Shown piece after piece: positions 1-6,396 of a DNA stretch of 7,462 bases. The notes under the pieces are model-generated. The model searched no databases and was not told where the DNA came from. It was given only the letters and a program-made list of their open reading frames with translations. The stretch lies in assembly GCA_020354085.1 (NCBI GenBank), contig CP070641.1:1595766-1603227 (forward strand), read 5' to 3'. Each line of letters starts with the position of its first letter. Within the stretch, counting starts at the first letter, position 1. Origin of the DNA: Pseudomonadota bacterium (GTDB lineage: Bacteria > Pseudomonadota > Gammaproteobacteria > Acidiferrobacterales > Sulfurifustaceae). Made by a program: the position numbers and the translations under genes.

Positions 1-321
1 GACCCGACCTTCGCGCAGTGGACGCGCGCCAAGAGCTTCGACACCTTTGGGGCGTTCGGTCCAGTGATCGCTACAGATATCGACCCCATGACGGTCTCCG
101 TCAAGACCATGCTGAGCGGCAAGGAGCGGCAAAACTACCCGGTAAGCGACATCGTGTTTCCGCCCACGCAACTGGTGAGCCTGATATCCCAGGACATGAC
201 GCTCATGCCGGGAGATGTCATCGCCTGCGGCACCTCGATCGGCGTCGGTTCGATGAAACCCGGCAGCACGGTTGAGATCGTCATCGACGGCATCGGCACG
301 CTCAGCAATTCGTACGAATGA
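1..321 (+). CDS. FAH-family hydrolase, C-terminal part (5' end outside window)
   Basis: The reading frame is open from the first base and ends in TGA, giving 106 C-terminal residues. The frame begins DPTFAQWTRAKSFDTFG, followed by GPVIAT. Further on come GDVIACGTSIGVGSMKPG and the closing DGIGTLSNSYE. These are the conserved C-terminal blocks of the fumarylacetoacetate hydrolase (FAH) fold, whose members are metal-dependent hydrolases, decarboxylases or isomerases acting on 2-oxo acids and their enols. The metal-ligand motifs lie upstream of the window, so the exact reaction cannot be inferred. The usual GTP tripeptide of the family reads GTS here. The reductase-like gene begins 22 bp downstream on the same strand, which suggests a shared catabolic operon. 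The family call is firm and the substrate is unknown. Confidence 0.9.
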   Translation, partial: DPTFAQWTRAKSFDTFGAFGPVIATDIDPMTVSVKTMLSGKERQNYPVSDIVFPPTQLVSLISQDMTLMPGDVIACGTSIGVGSMKPGSTVEIVIDGIGTLSNSYE

Positions 322-343
322 ATACGCCAAAAGGGGACAAGCA

Positions 344-1348
344 ATGAAGATCTGTGTGGTCGGCGCCGGCGCGATCGGCGGTTATATGGGGGTCAAGCTC
401 GCGCTTGCCGGACATGAGGTGACATTGATCGCGCGTGGCGCGCATCTCGATGCGATCAAGAAAAACGGCTTGAGGCTCATTCTCGAAGACGGCAGCGAGC
501 TGCTCGCCAAAGACGTCAAGGCCACGTCCAAGATTGCCGAGGCTGGCAAACAGGACATGGTGATCCTGGGGCTCAAGGCGCACCAGGTCGGCGCAGTGGC
601 CAAGGAGCTGTCGTCGATGTTCGGGCCCGACACGACCCTGATCGCCACCCAGAACGGCATCCCGTGGTGGTATTTTCAGAAACACGGCGGTGAGTTCGAG
701 GGCCGGCGCGTGGAAACCGTCGATCCCAACGGCGAGATCATGGCCAGCATCGACGTTAACCGCATTATCGGCTGCGTCGTCTACCCGGCGGCCGAGATCA
801 CGGAACCGGGCGTCATCCGACACATCGAGGGCAATCGGTTCTCCGTCGGCGAGCTCGACGGCGCTGAAACGCCGCGCATCAAGCAGATTTCCGAGACCTT
901 CACCCAGGCCGGCATGAAATCGCCGATCTTGAGCAACGTGCGCGCCGAGATCTGGCTCAAGCTATGGGGCAATCTGTCGTTCAACCCGATCAGTGCGCTC
1001 ACCCATGCAACGCTGGTCGACATCTGCCAATTCCCGCTCACGCGCAACCTGGCCGCCGCCATGATGACCGAGGCCCAAACCATCGCGAACAAGCTCGGCA
1101 TTCAATTTCGCGTGCCGCTGGAGAAGCGCATCGCGGGCGCGGAGGCCGTGGGCAAGCACAAGACCTCCATGCTGCAAGACATTGAGGGCGGGCGCCCCAT
1201 CGAGCTCGAGGCGCTGGTGGGATCGGTCGTTGAGCTGGGGCGCTTAACGCAGACACCCACGCCGCATATCGATGCTGTCTATGCTTGCGCCAGTCTACTG
1301 GCGAAGACCGTGGGCGAGGTACGCGGTCGTCTGCAGATCCAATCGTAG
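344..1348 (+). CDS. Ketopantoate reductase (ApbA/PanE) family oxidoreductase
   Basis: The product is 334 aa. ATG at 344 is chosen because the protein then opens directly with the NAD(P)-binding strand MKICVVGAGAIGGYMG (GxGxxG, residues 7-12), and a GGGGA Shine-Dalgarno sequence lies 6 nt upstream. A start further upstream in this frame would overlap the FAH gene and add a non-conserved tail. The catalytic set of E. coli PanE is present with the same spacing: K206, N210 and N214 in WLKLWGNLSFNP (PanE K176, N180, N184), and S275 and E287 (PanE S244, E256). The expected chemistry is therefore NAD(P)H-dependent reduction of a 2-keto acid, in the cytoplasm. A tryptophan pair follows the NG motif (QNGIPWWYF, 103-111) and is not in E. 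coli PanE as I recall it, so the substrate may not be ketopantoate. Its position behind an FAH gene and facing a TTT operon favours a catabolic role over pantothenate synthesis (inference). Confidence 0.88.
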   Translation: MKICVVGAGAIGGYMGVKLALAGHEVTLIARGAHLDAIKKNGLRLILEDGSELLAKDVKATSKIAEAGKQDMVILGLKAHQVGAVAKELSSMFGPDTTLIATQNGIPWWYFQKHGGEFEGRRVETVDPNGEIMASIDVNRIIGCVVYPAAEITEPGVIRHIEGNRFSVGELDGAETPRIKQISETFTQAGMKSPILSNVRAEIWLKLWGNLSFNPISALTHATLVDICQFPLTRNLAAAMMTEAQTIANKLGIQFRVPLEKRIAGAEAVGKHKTSMLQDIEGGRPIELEALVGSVVELGRLTQTPTPHIDAVYACASLLAKTVGEVRGRLQIQS

Positions 1349-1356
1349 TCCGGACG

Positions 1357-1379
1357 TCGTCGCGCGTTGCGCGCGGCGA
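1357..1379. terminator. GC-rich hairpin between convergent genes, possible bidirectional terminator
   Basis: A 10-bp stem (1357-1366 with 1370-1379, one G-U pair) encloses a TTG loop. It lies 9 bp after the reductase stop codon and 8 bp beyond the stop codon of the convergent kinase-BON gene. Position and stem strength suit a transcript end for both genes. Neither strand has a following T-run, so it is not a textbook intrinsic terminator and may only mark or protect the 3' ends. Confidence 0.4.
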
Positions 1380-1387
1380 GGGTCGGG

Positions 1388-2221
1388 CTAACTGCGCGGC
1401 AATGGAAAGATCTTGGAGTCTTTCATGACCTTGAGTTTGCTGTGCACCTTGGTCACGCCTGAAACCTTGCTCACCACATCCCTGACTGCGCGCAGTTCAG
1501 CGTCGGAAATGACGATGCCTGACAAGGTCACGTCCCCGGCCGCGATCTCGATAGTGATGTGAACTTCAGCAGTGCGCTCGTCGCTGCGTAGCGCCGCACG
1601 AACATGGTATTCGAGGGTCAGGTTTTCGAGCTGCGCGCGTGACTCGCGCGTTTCCTGGAACTCCGGACGTTTGATAAGCGATTTGATCTGCTCGACGCAG
1701 CTCGCCACCGTCAGGTGTTCAGTGTTGAGCACCATGTCGTAAAGCATCGGATCGCCCCAGCGCACACCAAACGCATGCTGCATGTTGGCGGTGTGTGCGG
1801 CGTCACTCTGTGTGATCTGTTCCGTTACCATTTCCTCGTCATCGGTCTCTAGACGCTCCATCAACCAACGCACGCGCACGTGCAACGGCGCACCAATGCG
1901 CACGCAAACGACGTGCCGAATCGGGCGCAGCAGCGCGACCGCACTCCAGCCGCGAATGATCACATTGCCCTGGCGCGCGAGATCGAGCACCTCTTCGGAA
2001 CGGTAGAGCGCCAAGCTGCTCTCGTCCGTGCCCCAGCGCTCCAACAGGCCGGCCTTGCCTTCGAGAAAGCGTTGCAAGGTGCTCTTACGTACGTGCATCT
2101 TTTGCGCGACGTGATCAATTATCTCGTGGCGAACGATTTTCAGGTCTAACTCTGCGGCCAGGGCCTCGGCCACGAGCCGCCCCTGGGAACCCATCTCCCG
2201 ATTCATGGCGATCACTGGCAT
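1388..2221 (-). CDS. Cytidylate kinase-like protein with C-terminal BON domain
   Basis: The product is 277 aa. The start is set by a perfect AGGAGG (2230-2235) 8 nt before the ATG. Residues 1-180 resemble the cytidylate kinase-like family (Cytidylate_kin2). The N-terminal strand and loop read MNREMGSQGRLVAEALA (6-22). A second block is NVIIRGWSAVALL (86-98), followed by VVCVRIGAPLHVRVRWLMERL (104-124, a core strand then a basic helix). The closing element is WGDPMLYDMVLNT (155-167). Residues about 206-267 form a BON domain: a beta-rich ITIEIAAGDVTLSGIVIS (222-239) and the signature VSGVTKVHSKLKV (253-265). There is no signal peptide or membrane segment, so it should be cytoplasmic. The loop at 138-144 (QSDAAHT) lacks the arginines I expect in the lid of active CMP kinases, so phosphotransfer is uncertain. 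It starts 18 bp after the tctA stop codon and is very likely the fourth gene of the TTT operon. A regulatory or nucleotide-sensing role is possible, but the function is not known. Confidence 0.8.
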   Translation of the reverse strand: MPVIAMNREMGSQGRLVAEALAAELDLKIVRHEIIDHVAQKMHVRKSTLQRFLEGKAGLLERWGTDESSLALYRSEEVLDLARQGNVIIRGWSAVALLRPIRHVVCVRIGAPLHVRVRWLMERLETDDEEMVTEQITQSDAAHTANMQHAFGVRWGDPMLYDMVLNTEHLTVASCVEQIKSLIKRPEFQETRESRAQLENLTLEYHVRAALRSDERTAEVHITIEIAAGDVTLSGIVISDAELRAVRDVVSKVSGVTKVHSKLKVMKDSKIFPLPRS

Positions 2222-2239
2222 GTGACTTGCCTCCTATAC

Positions 2240-3769
2240 CTACTCTACCGGCCGCTCTTGCGGCGTGTCGCTCGCACGCCCGCGACGGAGCTTGCCGAGC
2301 GATGCGGAAATCAGCGGCCAGAACAACATCAGCATGGCGAGCGCACAGATGCTACCCACCAATCCGTTTGACCAGAATATCGAAATGCTTCCTTGGGAGA
2401 GCACCATCGACTGGCGGAAAGAGGATTCGGCCATATCGCCCAATACCAGCGCCAACACCATTGGGGCGAGCGGATAGTCCAGTTTCTTGAACAAGTAACC
2501 GATTACACCGAACACCAGCATCAGCACCACATCGAGCATGGCGTTGTGCACGGTGTAGGCGCCAACGGCACAGATCACGACAATAATAGGCGCGATGATG
2601 CTGAATGGAACACGCAGGATCGCCGCCCACCACGGCACCGTCGTGAGCACGACGATTAGGCCCACGACGTTGGCGAGGTACATGCTCGCGATCAGGCCCC
2701 AGACGAAATCTTTCTGCTCGACAAACAACAGTGGCCCCGGCTGCAGACCCCAGATCAATAAGCCACCGAGTAGCACGGCGGCGGTGGGCGAGCCGGGAAT
2801 GCCCAGTGTCAGCATCGGCAGCAACGCGCTGGTGCCGGCCGCATGCGCCGCCGTCTCGGGCGCGACGACACCTTCCATCTGGCCAGTGCCGAATTTCTCG
2901 CCTTGGCGCGAGAAGCGTTTGGCGATGCCATAGCTCATGAAAGAGGCCGGTGTGGCACCACCCGGTGTGATCCCCATCCAACAGCCAATCAGGGTACCGC
3001 GAATCGCGGTGATCCAAAAACGCGGCAGTTGCTTCCAGGTTTGCCAGACCACGCGCGGGTTGATCTTGGCCCCGACGCCTTTGAATGCCAACCCTTCTTC
3101 CATGGTGAGCAGGATCTCACCAATGCCGAACAGGCCGATCACGGCGATAAGAAAGTCGAAACCGCGCAGCAACTCCACGGTGCCAAAGGTCATGCGTAGC
3201 TGACCGGTAACCGTATCGAGACCGACCGCCGCGAGCGCGAAACCGAGCATCATGGCCGCAATGGTCTTAGCCGGATGACCCTTGCCCAAACCCACGAAGC
3301 TGCAGAAGGTCAGCAGTTGCACGGCGAAAAACTCCGCCGGTCCGAACTGCAGCGCGAACTTGGCGACCAGCGGTGCGAGAAAGGTGATGACGACTACCGC
3401 AATCAAAGCACCAACGAACGACGAGGTGAATGCCGCAGTCAAAGCCTCGCCCGCGCGACCTTGCTTGGCCATCGGATGGCCGTCGAAGGTAGTCGCCACC
3501 GACCACGGCTCGCCCGGAATGTTAAACAGGATCGAGGTGATGGCGCCGCCGAATAACGCGCCCCAGTAAATGCATGACAGCATGATGATCGCCGAGGTCG
3601 GCGACATGGTGAAGGTGAGCGGCAGCAGGATGGCCACACCGTTGGCGCCACCAAGGCCGGGCAGAACGCCGATCAGAACTCCCAACAGAATGCCAACCAA
3701 CATCAGCGAGAGGTTCTGGTAGCTGAGCGCGACCTGAAACCCATACAGTAGACTGCTTATCTCTTCCAC
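2240..3769 (-). CDS. tctA: Tripartite tricarboxylate transporter large membrane subunit TctA
   Basis: The product is 509 aa, the normal length for TctA. It is the main transport subunit of a three-part secondary carboxylate importer in the inner membrane, working with TctB and the periplasmic TctC. It has roughly 10-12 hydrophobic segments. The two pseudo-repeated glycine-rich blocks of the family are both visible. The first is VLPGLGGANGVAILLPLT (35-52), with YWGALFGGAITSILFNIPGE (68-87) and TTFDGHPMAKQGRAGEAL (93-110). The second is TPGGATPASFMSYGIAKR (268-285), with GVVAPETAAHAA (300-311) and TLGIPGSPTAAVLLGGL (321-337). The start is GTG at 3769, 5 nt after a GGGGGAG ribosome site. The next methionine is residue 23, inside the first hydrophobic segment, which supports GTG. 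It lies 55 bp after tctB and 18 bp before the kinase-BON gene. It looks intact, and the substrate cannot be deduced. Confidence 0.96.
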   Translation of the reverse strand: MEEISSLLYGFQVALSYQNLSLMLVGILLGVLIGVLPGLGGANGVAILLPLTFTMSPTSAIIMLSCIYWGALFGGAITSILFNIPGEPWSVATTFDGHPMAKQGRAGEALTAAFTSSFVGALIAVVVITFLAPLVAKFALQFGPAEFFAVQLLTFCSFVGLGKGHPAKTIAAMMLGFALAAVGLDTVTGQLRMTFGTVELLRGFDFLIAVIGLFGIGEILLTMEEGLAFKGVGAKINPRVVWQTWKQLPRFWITAIRGTLIGCWMGITPGGATPASFMSYGIAKRFSRQGEKFGTGQMEGVVAPETAAHAAGTSALLPMLTLGIPGSPTAAVLLGGLLIWGLQPGPLLFVEQKDFVWGLIASMYLANVVGLIVVLTTVPWWAAILRVPFSIIAPIIVVICAVGAYTVHNAMLDVVLMLVFGVIGYLFKKLDYPLAPMVLALVLGDMAESSFRQSMVLSQGSISIFWSNGLVGSICALAMLMLFWPLISASLGKLRRGRASDTPQERPVE

Positions 3770-3824
3770 TTCCGCTCCCCCGCGACTGTGATCGCCGCCA
3801 GCCTGTCAGTCGACAGTAGTTTTT

Positions 3825-4340
3825 CTAGTAACCAACCAGCGCTTCCACTGGGCCCTTGGGCAGAGGCACCAAAAACCAAACCTCAAACATGAGAAACAAC
3901 AATACGGGTACGACCAGGCTGACCGGAAGAATACGCATGATGGAAAACTTACCCTGCCAGCGCATGAATGCGGCGATGAACACAGCGGCCGACACGTACA
4001 GGCCAATAAAGTAGGTGGCAATAACGAAACCGATGGCAGGAAACAGCACGGCCAACACCAGCCGTAGCTTGCGCAGGCTGACGAATACGCCACCACCGGC
4101 GAGCTTGCCGAACGCGGTTTGAAAGAAGATCCAGACGCTGGCAATACAGATGATCAGTCCGATGTAGAACGGAAAGTAACCGGCTTGCGGTCCATCTTCC
4201 GCCCAACCGGAACCGATCTGGTAGCTGTCGTACACCACTACGCTTCCGATGATGAAAATCATCGCGGCCACGATCATTTCGATCGTTTTCGTGGCCGGCC
4301 CTCTGGCGCCGGAGCCATCACGATGCTCGCCACCTGACAT
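3825..4340 (-). CDS. tctB: Tripartite tricarboxylate transporter small membrane subunit TctB
   Basis: The product is 171 aa, a typical TctB length. It has four hydrophobic stretches: about 21-36, 54-75, 91-125 (perhaps two helices in a hairpin) and 138-156. The family block after the first helix is present as DGPQAGYFPFYIGL (49-62), and the C-terminus has the usual VWFLVPLPKGPVEALVGY pattern (154-171). TctB is the poorly conserved small integral membrane partner of TctA. The hydrophilic N-terminal 17 residues are variable in the family. ATG at 4340 has a GGGGGA site 6 nt upstream. A second ATG at 4347 is followed at once by TAA and is out of frame, so it is unlikely to be used. The gene lies 62 bp after tctC. 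The 55-bp gap to tctA contains only a weak 5-bp stem. Confidence 0.93.
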   Translation of the reverse strand: MSGGEHRDGSGARGPATKTIEMIVAAMIFIIGSVVVYDSYQIGSGWAEDGPQAGYFPFYIGLIICIASVWIFFQTAFGKLAGGGVFVSLRKLRLVLAVLFPAIGFVIATYFIGLYVSAAVFIAAFMRWQGKFSIMRILPVSLVVPVLLFLMFEVWFLVPLPKGPVEALVGY

Positions 4341-4402
4341 GTTACATCCCCCGGAAATTCACTCGATGTGCGGTATCGCGACAGCTCCGATGTCAATCCA
4401 GG

Positions 4403-5440
4403 CTATTTCTTGTGCAGGAAGCCGGCATCCTGCATCAGCGTCTTATGCGTGGCCTCGGCCTTCTTGAGCCAATTCATATAGTCGCTGCCGGTCATGAAGC
4501 TTTGATTGAACGCCCCGGTTTCCATGAATTCCTTCCACTCAGGCAGCTCCCGCAACTTCTTGAACAGATTCACGTAGAAGGCGACCTGCTCCGGCGTCGC
4601 TCCCGGCGCCATAAAGATGCCGCGCAGCATAAGGTAGTCCACGTCTACGCCGGCTTCCTTGCAGGTTGGGATGTCGTTCCATGACTGAGCATCGGTGACC
4701 TTCTTCTTGTACGGGATGCGCTGCTCATCGAACACGCACAAGGCGCGCGTCTTGCCGGCACGCCAATGCGCCACCTGCTCGATCGGGTTGTTCACCGTCG
4801 AATCGACGTGCTTGCCGACCAATTGCACCGCAACCGTGCCACCGCCCTTGAAAGGAACGTAGGTAAACTTCTTTCCGGTGAACTTATCGAGCGCGACCGT
4901 AATAATCTGGTCTTCTTGTTTCGAGCCGGTGCCCGCCATCTTGAAGGTGTTGTCGGGCGCCGCCTTGATCGCCGCCAAATAGTCCTTGGCGGTCTTGTAA
5001 GGTGACTCGATGTTCACCCAGAGCACGAATTCGTCGAGCGCCAACATCGCCACCGGCGTGATCTCGGTCCAATTGAACGGGATGCCCGTCGCCAGCGGAG
5101 TGGTAAACAGATTCGATAGGGTGATGATGATCTTGTGCGGGTCACCCTTGGCTCCCTTTACGTACAGGAAACCTTCGCCACCGGCACCGCCCGACTTGTT
5201 GACCACTACCATCGGCTGGTCCATGAGCTTGTGCTTGCCCACCAAACCTTGGATGAGTCGTGCCATCTGGTCGGCACCGCCACCGGTGCCGGCCGGCACC
5301 ACGAACTCTACGGGCTTGGTCGGTTTCCATTCCGCGGCCTGCGCCGCCGTGTTGAGCGCCAAGGAAAAAACCCCGGCCACGACAAACGCCAACGCCAGGT
5401 GGACGCGCGCGCGGGATGAGGGTGGGTTCGAAATCGTCAT
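4403..5440 (-). CDS. tctC: TTT periplasmic solute-binding protein TctC (Bug family)
   Basis: The product is 345 aa. A Sec signal peptide is clear: basic SSRARVH (8-14), a hydrophobic core to about residue 29, and an AxA-type site near AAQA-AEW (cleavage about after 35). The mature protein starts with the Bug-family pattern KPVEFVVPAGTGGGADQMAR (42-61), in which the glycine-rich loop binds the ligand carboxylate. NKSGGAGGEGFLYV and SNLFTTPLATG follow as in other family members. It should bind an organic acid in the periplasm and deliver it to TctAB. ATG at 5440 is preceded by AGGAGG (5445-5450) at 4 nt. It is the first gene of the operon, behind a sigma-54-type promoter. The canonical role is citrate or tricarboxylate uptake, but family members bind varied acids and the ligand here is unknown. 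Confidence 0.95.
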   Translation of the reverse strand: MTISNPPSSRARVHLALAFVVAGVFSLALNTAAQAAEWKPTKPVEFVVPAGTGGGADQMARLIQGLVGKHKLMDQPMVVVNKSGGAGGEGFLYVKGAKGDPHKIIITLSNLFTTPLATGIPFNWTEITPVAMLALDEFVLWVNIESPYKTAKDYLAAIKAAPDNTFKMAGTGSKQEDQIITVALDKFTGKKFTYVPFKGGGTVAVQLVGKHVDSTVNNPIEQVAHWRAGKTRALCVFDEQRIPYKKKVTDAQSWNDIPTCKEAGVDVDYLMLRGIFMAPGATPEQVAFYVNLFKKLRELPEWKEFMETGAFNQSFMTGSDYMNWLKKAEATHKTLMQDAGFLHKK

Positions 5441-5476
5441 AGCTCCTCCTCGTCGTTAGATGTTTTGCCGATCCGT

Positions 5477-5492
5477 GGCAATCGCGCTGCCA
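5477..5492 (-). promoter_or_regulatory. Sigma-54 (RpoN) -24/-12 promoter of the tctCBA operon
   Basis: Read on the minus strand the site is TGGCAG-CGCGA-TTGCC. The sigma-54 consensus is TGGCAC-N5-TTGCA/T, so 9 of the 11 fixed positions match. The invariant GG (5491-5490) and GC (5479-5478) are exactly 12 bp apart, as required. The predicted start is near A5466, giving a 26-nt leader that ends in the tctC AGGAGG. I saw no convincing sigma-70 promoter nearby. The same bases form the inverted repeat GTGGCA-N7-TGCCAC, so an operator is the main alternative. Confidence 0.62.
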
Positions 5493-5615
5493 CTTACCGG
5501 GATACGTCCAATACAACGTCTACGGCTACTACGTGGCGACACACACCCTCCCCGCGACAGCACTCGCTGCCGAAATCCAATCTGTTCAGGTGGAGTCCCC
5601 AGCCAGACACTAACC

Positions 5616-5648
5616 AATTGAGCGCAAGCGCACAATATTGGCTCAATT
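5616..5648. promoter_or_regulatory. Dyad AATTGAGC-N17-GCTCAATT, candidate activator binding site
   Basis: This is a perfect 8-bp inverted repeat (5616-5623 and 5641-5648) with a 17-bp spacer. The spacer holds the 8-bp palindrome CAATATTG (5633-5640), and gcgc-aa-gcgc overlaps the left arm (5622-5631). Its centre is about 166 bp upstream of the predicted sigma-54 start of tctC, in the usual range for enhancer-binding activators. The left part (5618-5633) matches 8 of 10 fixed positions of the TTGANC-N4-GNTCAA pattern I recall for XylR/DmpR-type sites. It also lies about 135 bp before the gamma-carbonic anhydrase start codon and could serve that gene instead. Confidence 0.4.
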
Positions 5649-5670
5649 TCACGCCCGCCTGCTAAGCTCT

Positions 5671-5690
5671 TGCTTTGCCAATGCTTTGCC
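5671..5690 (+). repeat. Tandem 9-bp direct repeat with 11-bp period
   Basis: TGCTTTGCC occurs at 5671-5679 and again at 5682-5690. The 11-bp period, close to one helical turn, would place both copies on the same DNA face. It lies 77 bp before the gamma-carbonic anhydrase start codon, in a region without a good sigma-70 promoter. It could be a binding site for a tandem-binding regulator, or it could be chance. Confidence 0.3.
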
Positions 5691-5766
5691 CGACGCGCGA
5701 ACAGACTGCTGATATCGGCCGACGTCGCTGCGGTGAAGTCCGGTGATCGTGTCAGGAGATGCCTGA

Positions 5767-6303
5767 GTGACTATTCGACCGTATCGCAACATCAAACCCA
5801 GCGTGCATGGCACTGCTTATGTGGACGAGCAGGCATCCGTGATTGGCGATGTGACGATCGGCGCCGACAGTTCGATTTGGCCGATGTGCGTGTTGCGCGG
5901 CGATGTCAACCGCATCCGCGTCGGCGCGCGCACCAACATCCAGGACGGCTCGATCCTGCACGGCACCCACGCACAGGAACGCGCACCCGGCGGCCACGCG
6001 GCAATCATCGGCGACGATGTCACCGTCGGTCATCACGTGATCCTGCACGGATGCACCGTTGAGAACCACTGCCTGATCGGCATGGGCTCGACGATACTCG
6101 ACGGCGCACTGCTCGAATCGCAGGTGCTGCTCGGTGCCGGCTCGCTCGTCACCGAAAACCAAGTGCTCGAAGGCGGCTACTTGTGGATGGGGCGACCGGC
6201 TAGGCGCGTGCGCGCAATCACCGACAAAGAGCGCGAACTGTTCGGCTATCTGGCGGACCATTACATTAAGCTAAAGAACGATTACCTCGGGGCGGGGAAG
6301 TAG
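5767..6303 (+). CDS. Gamma-class carbonic anhydrase-like hexapeptide protein (YrdA/PaaY type)
   Basis: The product is 178 aa with a left-handed beta-helix hexapeptide repeat over residues about 10-150 and a C-terminal helix (ITDKERELFGYLADHYIKLK, 150-169). The three zinc histidines of gamma-carbonic anhydrases are present at H65 (DGSILH), H89 (VGHH) and H94 (ILHG), with the H-x4-H spacing of the archaeal Cam enzyme. The conserved R44/D46 and Q59/D60 are also there. The glutamate-bearing proton-shuttle loop of Cam is absent, as in other short YrdA/CamH-type members, so hydration of CO2 is possible but not proven. The start is GTG at 5767, 8 nt after AGGAG (5754-5758). This start gives MTIRPYRN, the usual short N-terminus before the first repeat. 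It is divergent from tctC and convergent with the small peptide gene and aroE, and should be cytoplasmic. Confidence 0.93.
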   Translation: MTIRPYRNIKPSVHGTAYVDEQASVIGDVTIGADSSIWPMCVLRGDVNRIRVGARTNIQDGSILHGTHAQERAPGGHAAIIGDDVTVGHHVILHGCTVENHCLIGMGSTILDGALLESQVLLGAGSLVTENQVLEGGYLWMGRPARRVRAITDKERELFGYLADHYIKLKNDYLGAGK

Positions 6304-6324
6304 TCCGGTTCCCCTTTGCGGAAA

Positions 6325-6340
6325 GCCGCACGTGTGCGGC
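6325..6340 (-). terminator. Hairpin after the small peptide gene, possible terminator
   Basis: GCCGCA (6325-6330) pairs with TGCGGC (6335-6340) around a 4-nt loop. On the minus strand the stem is followed by TTTCC, a short T-tract. The segment TGCGG at 6317-6321 can pair with the same CCGCA instead, giving an alternative stem. It lies 57 bp beyond the stop codon of the small peptide gene and 22 bp after that of the carbonic anhydrase. It is a weak candidate. Confidence 0.3.
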
Positions 6341-6343
6341 ACG

Positions 6344-6389
6344 CGCCGGGGCTCGCGGGTGACAAAACATCTACCCACATGCCCCGGCG
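6344..6389. repeat. 9-bp inverted repeat between convergent genes
   Basis: CGCCGGGGC (6344-6352) and GCCCCGGCG (6381-6389) are perfect complements separated by 28 nt. Within the loop, GGGT (6357-6360) can pair with ACCC (6373-6376). The structure sits between the 3' ends of the carbonic anhydrase and the small peptide gene, so it would be transcribed from both sides. There is no T-run, and a role in termination or 3' protection is only a guess. Confidence 0.4.
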
Positions 6390-6396
6390 GAGACAG

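Noticed and set aside
302..823. A 173-codon minus-strand frame opposite the reductase gene
   Set aside because: It is antisense to a well-conserved enzyme, with no ribosome site and no recognisable motif.
2352..3017. A 221-codon open frame on the minus strand inside tctA
   Set aside because: It is an alternative frame of tctA, with Arg/His/Trp-rich sequence typical of frame-shifted GC-rich DNA. TctA is complete and conserved across the stretch.
3803..3816. Short stem CTGTC-AGTC-GACAG between tctB and tctA
   Set aside because: It has only 5 bp, and the T-run lies on the wrong side for minus-strand transcription. It is unlikely to terminate inside the operon.
5573..5586. Possible IHF site between the distal dyad and the sigma-54 promoter
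   Set aside because: It has three mismatches to WATCAA-N4-TTR as I recall the consensus, which is too weak to claim.
5611..5640. Sigma-70-like TTGTGC-N17-TAGTGT on the minus strand
   Set aside because: Only 3 of 6 bases match in each hexamer, and it would give a leader of about 160 nt. The sigma-54 element is much stronger.
5465..5665. A 66-codon plus-strand frame with a TTG start in the divergent intergenic region
   Set aside because: It has no ribosome site and a low-information Ser/Thr/Pro/Gln composition, and it overlaps the sigma-54 promoter and dyad, which better explain the DNA.
5670..6062. A 130-codon plus-strand frame overlapping the carbonic anhydrase gene
   Set aside because: The sequence becomes Arg-rich, as expected of a shadow frame, while the hexapeptide protein in the other frame has all its catalytic residues.
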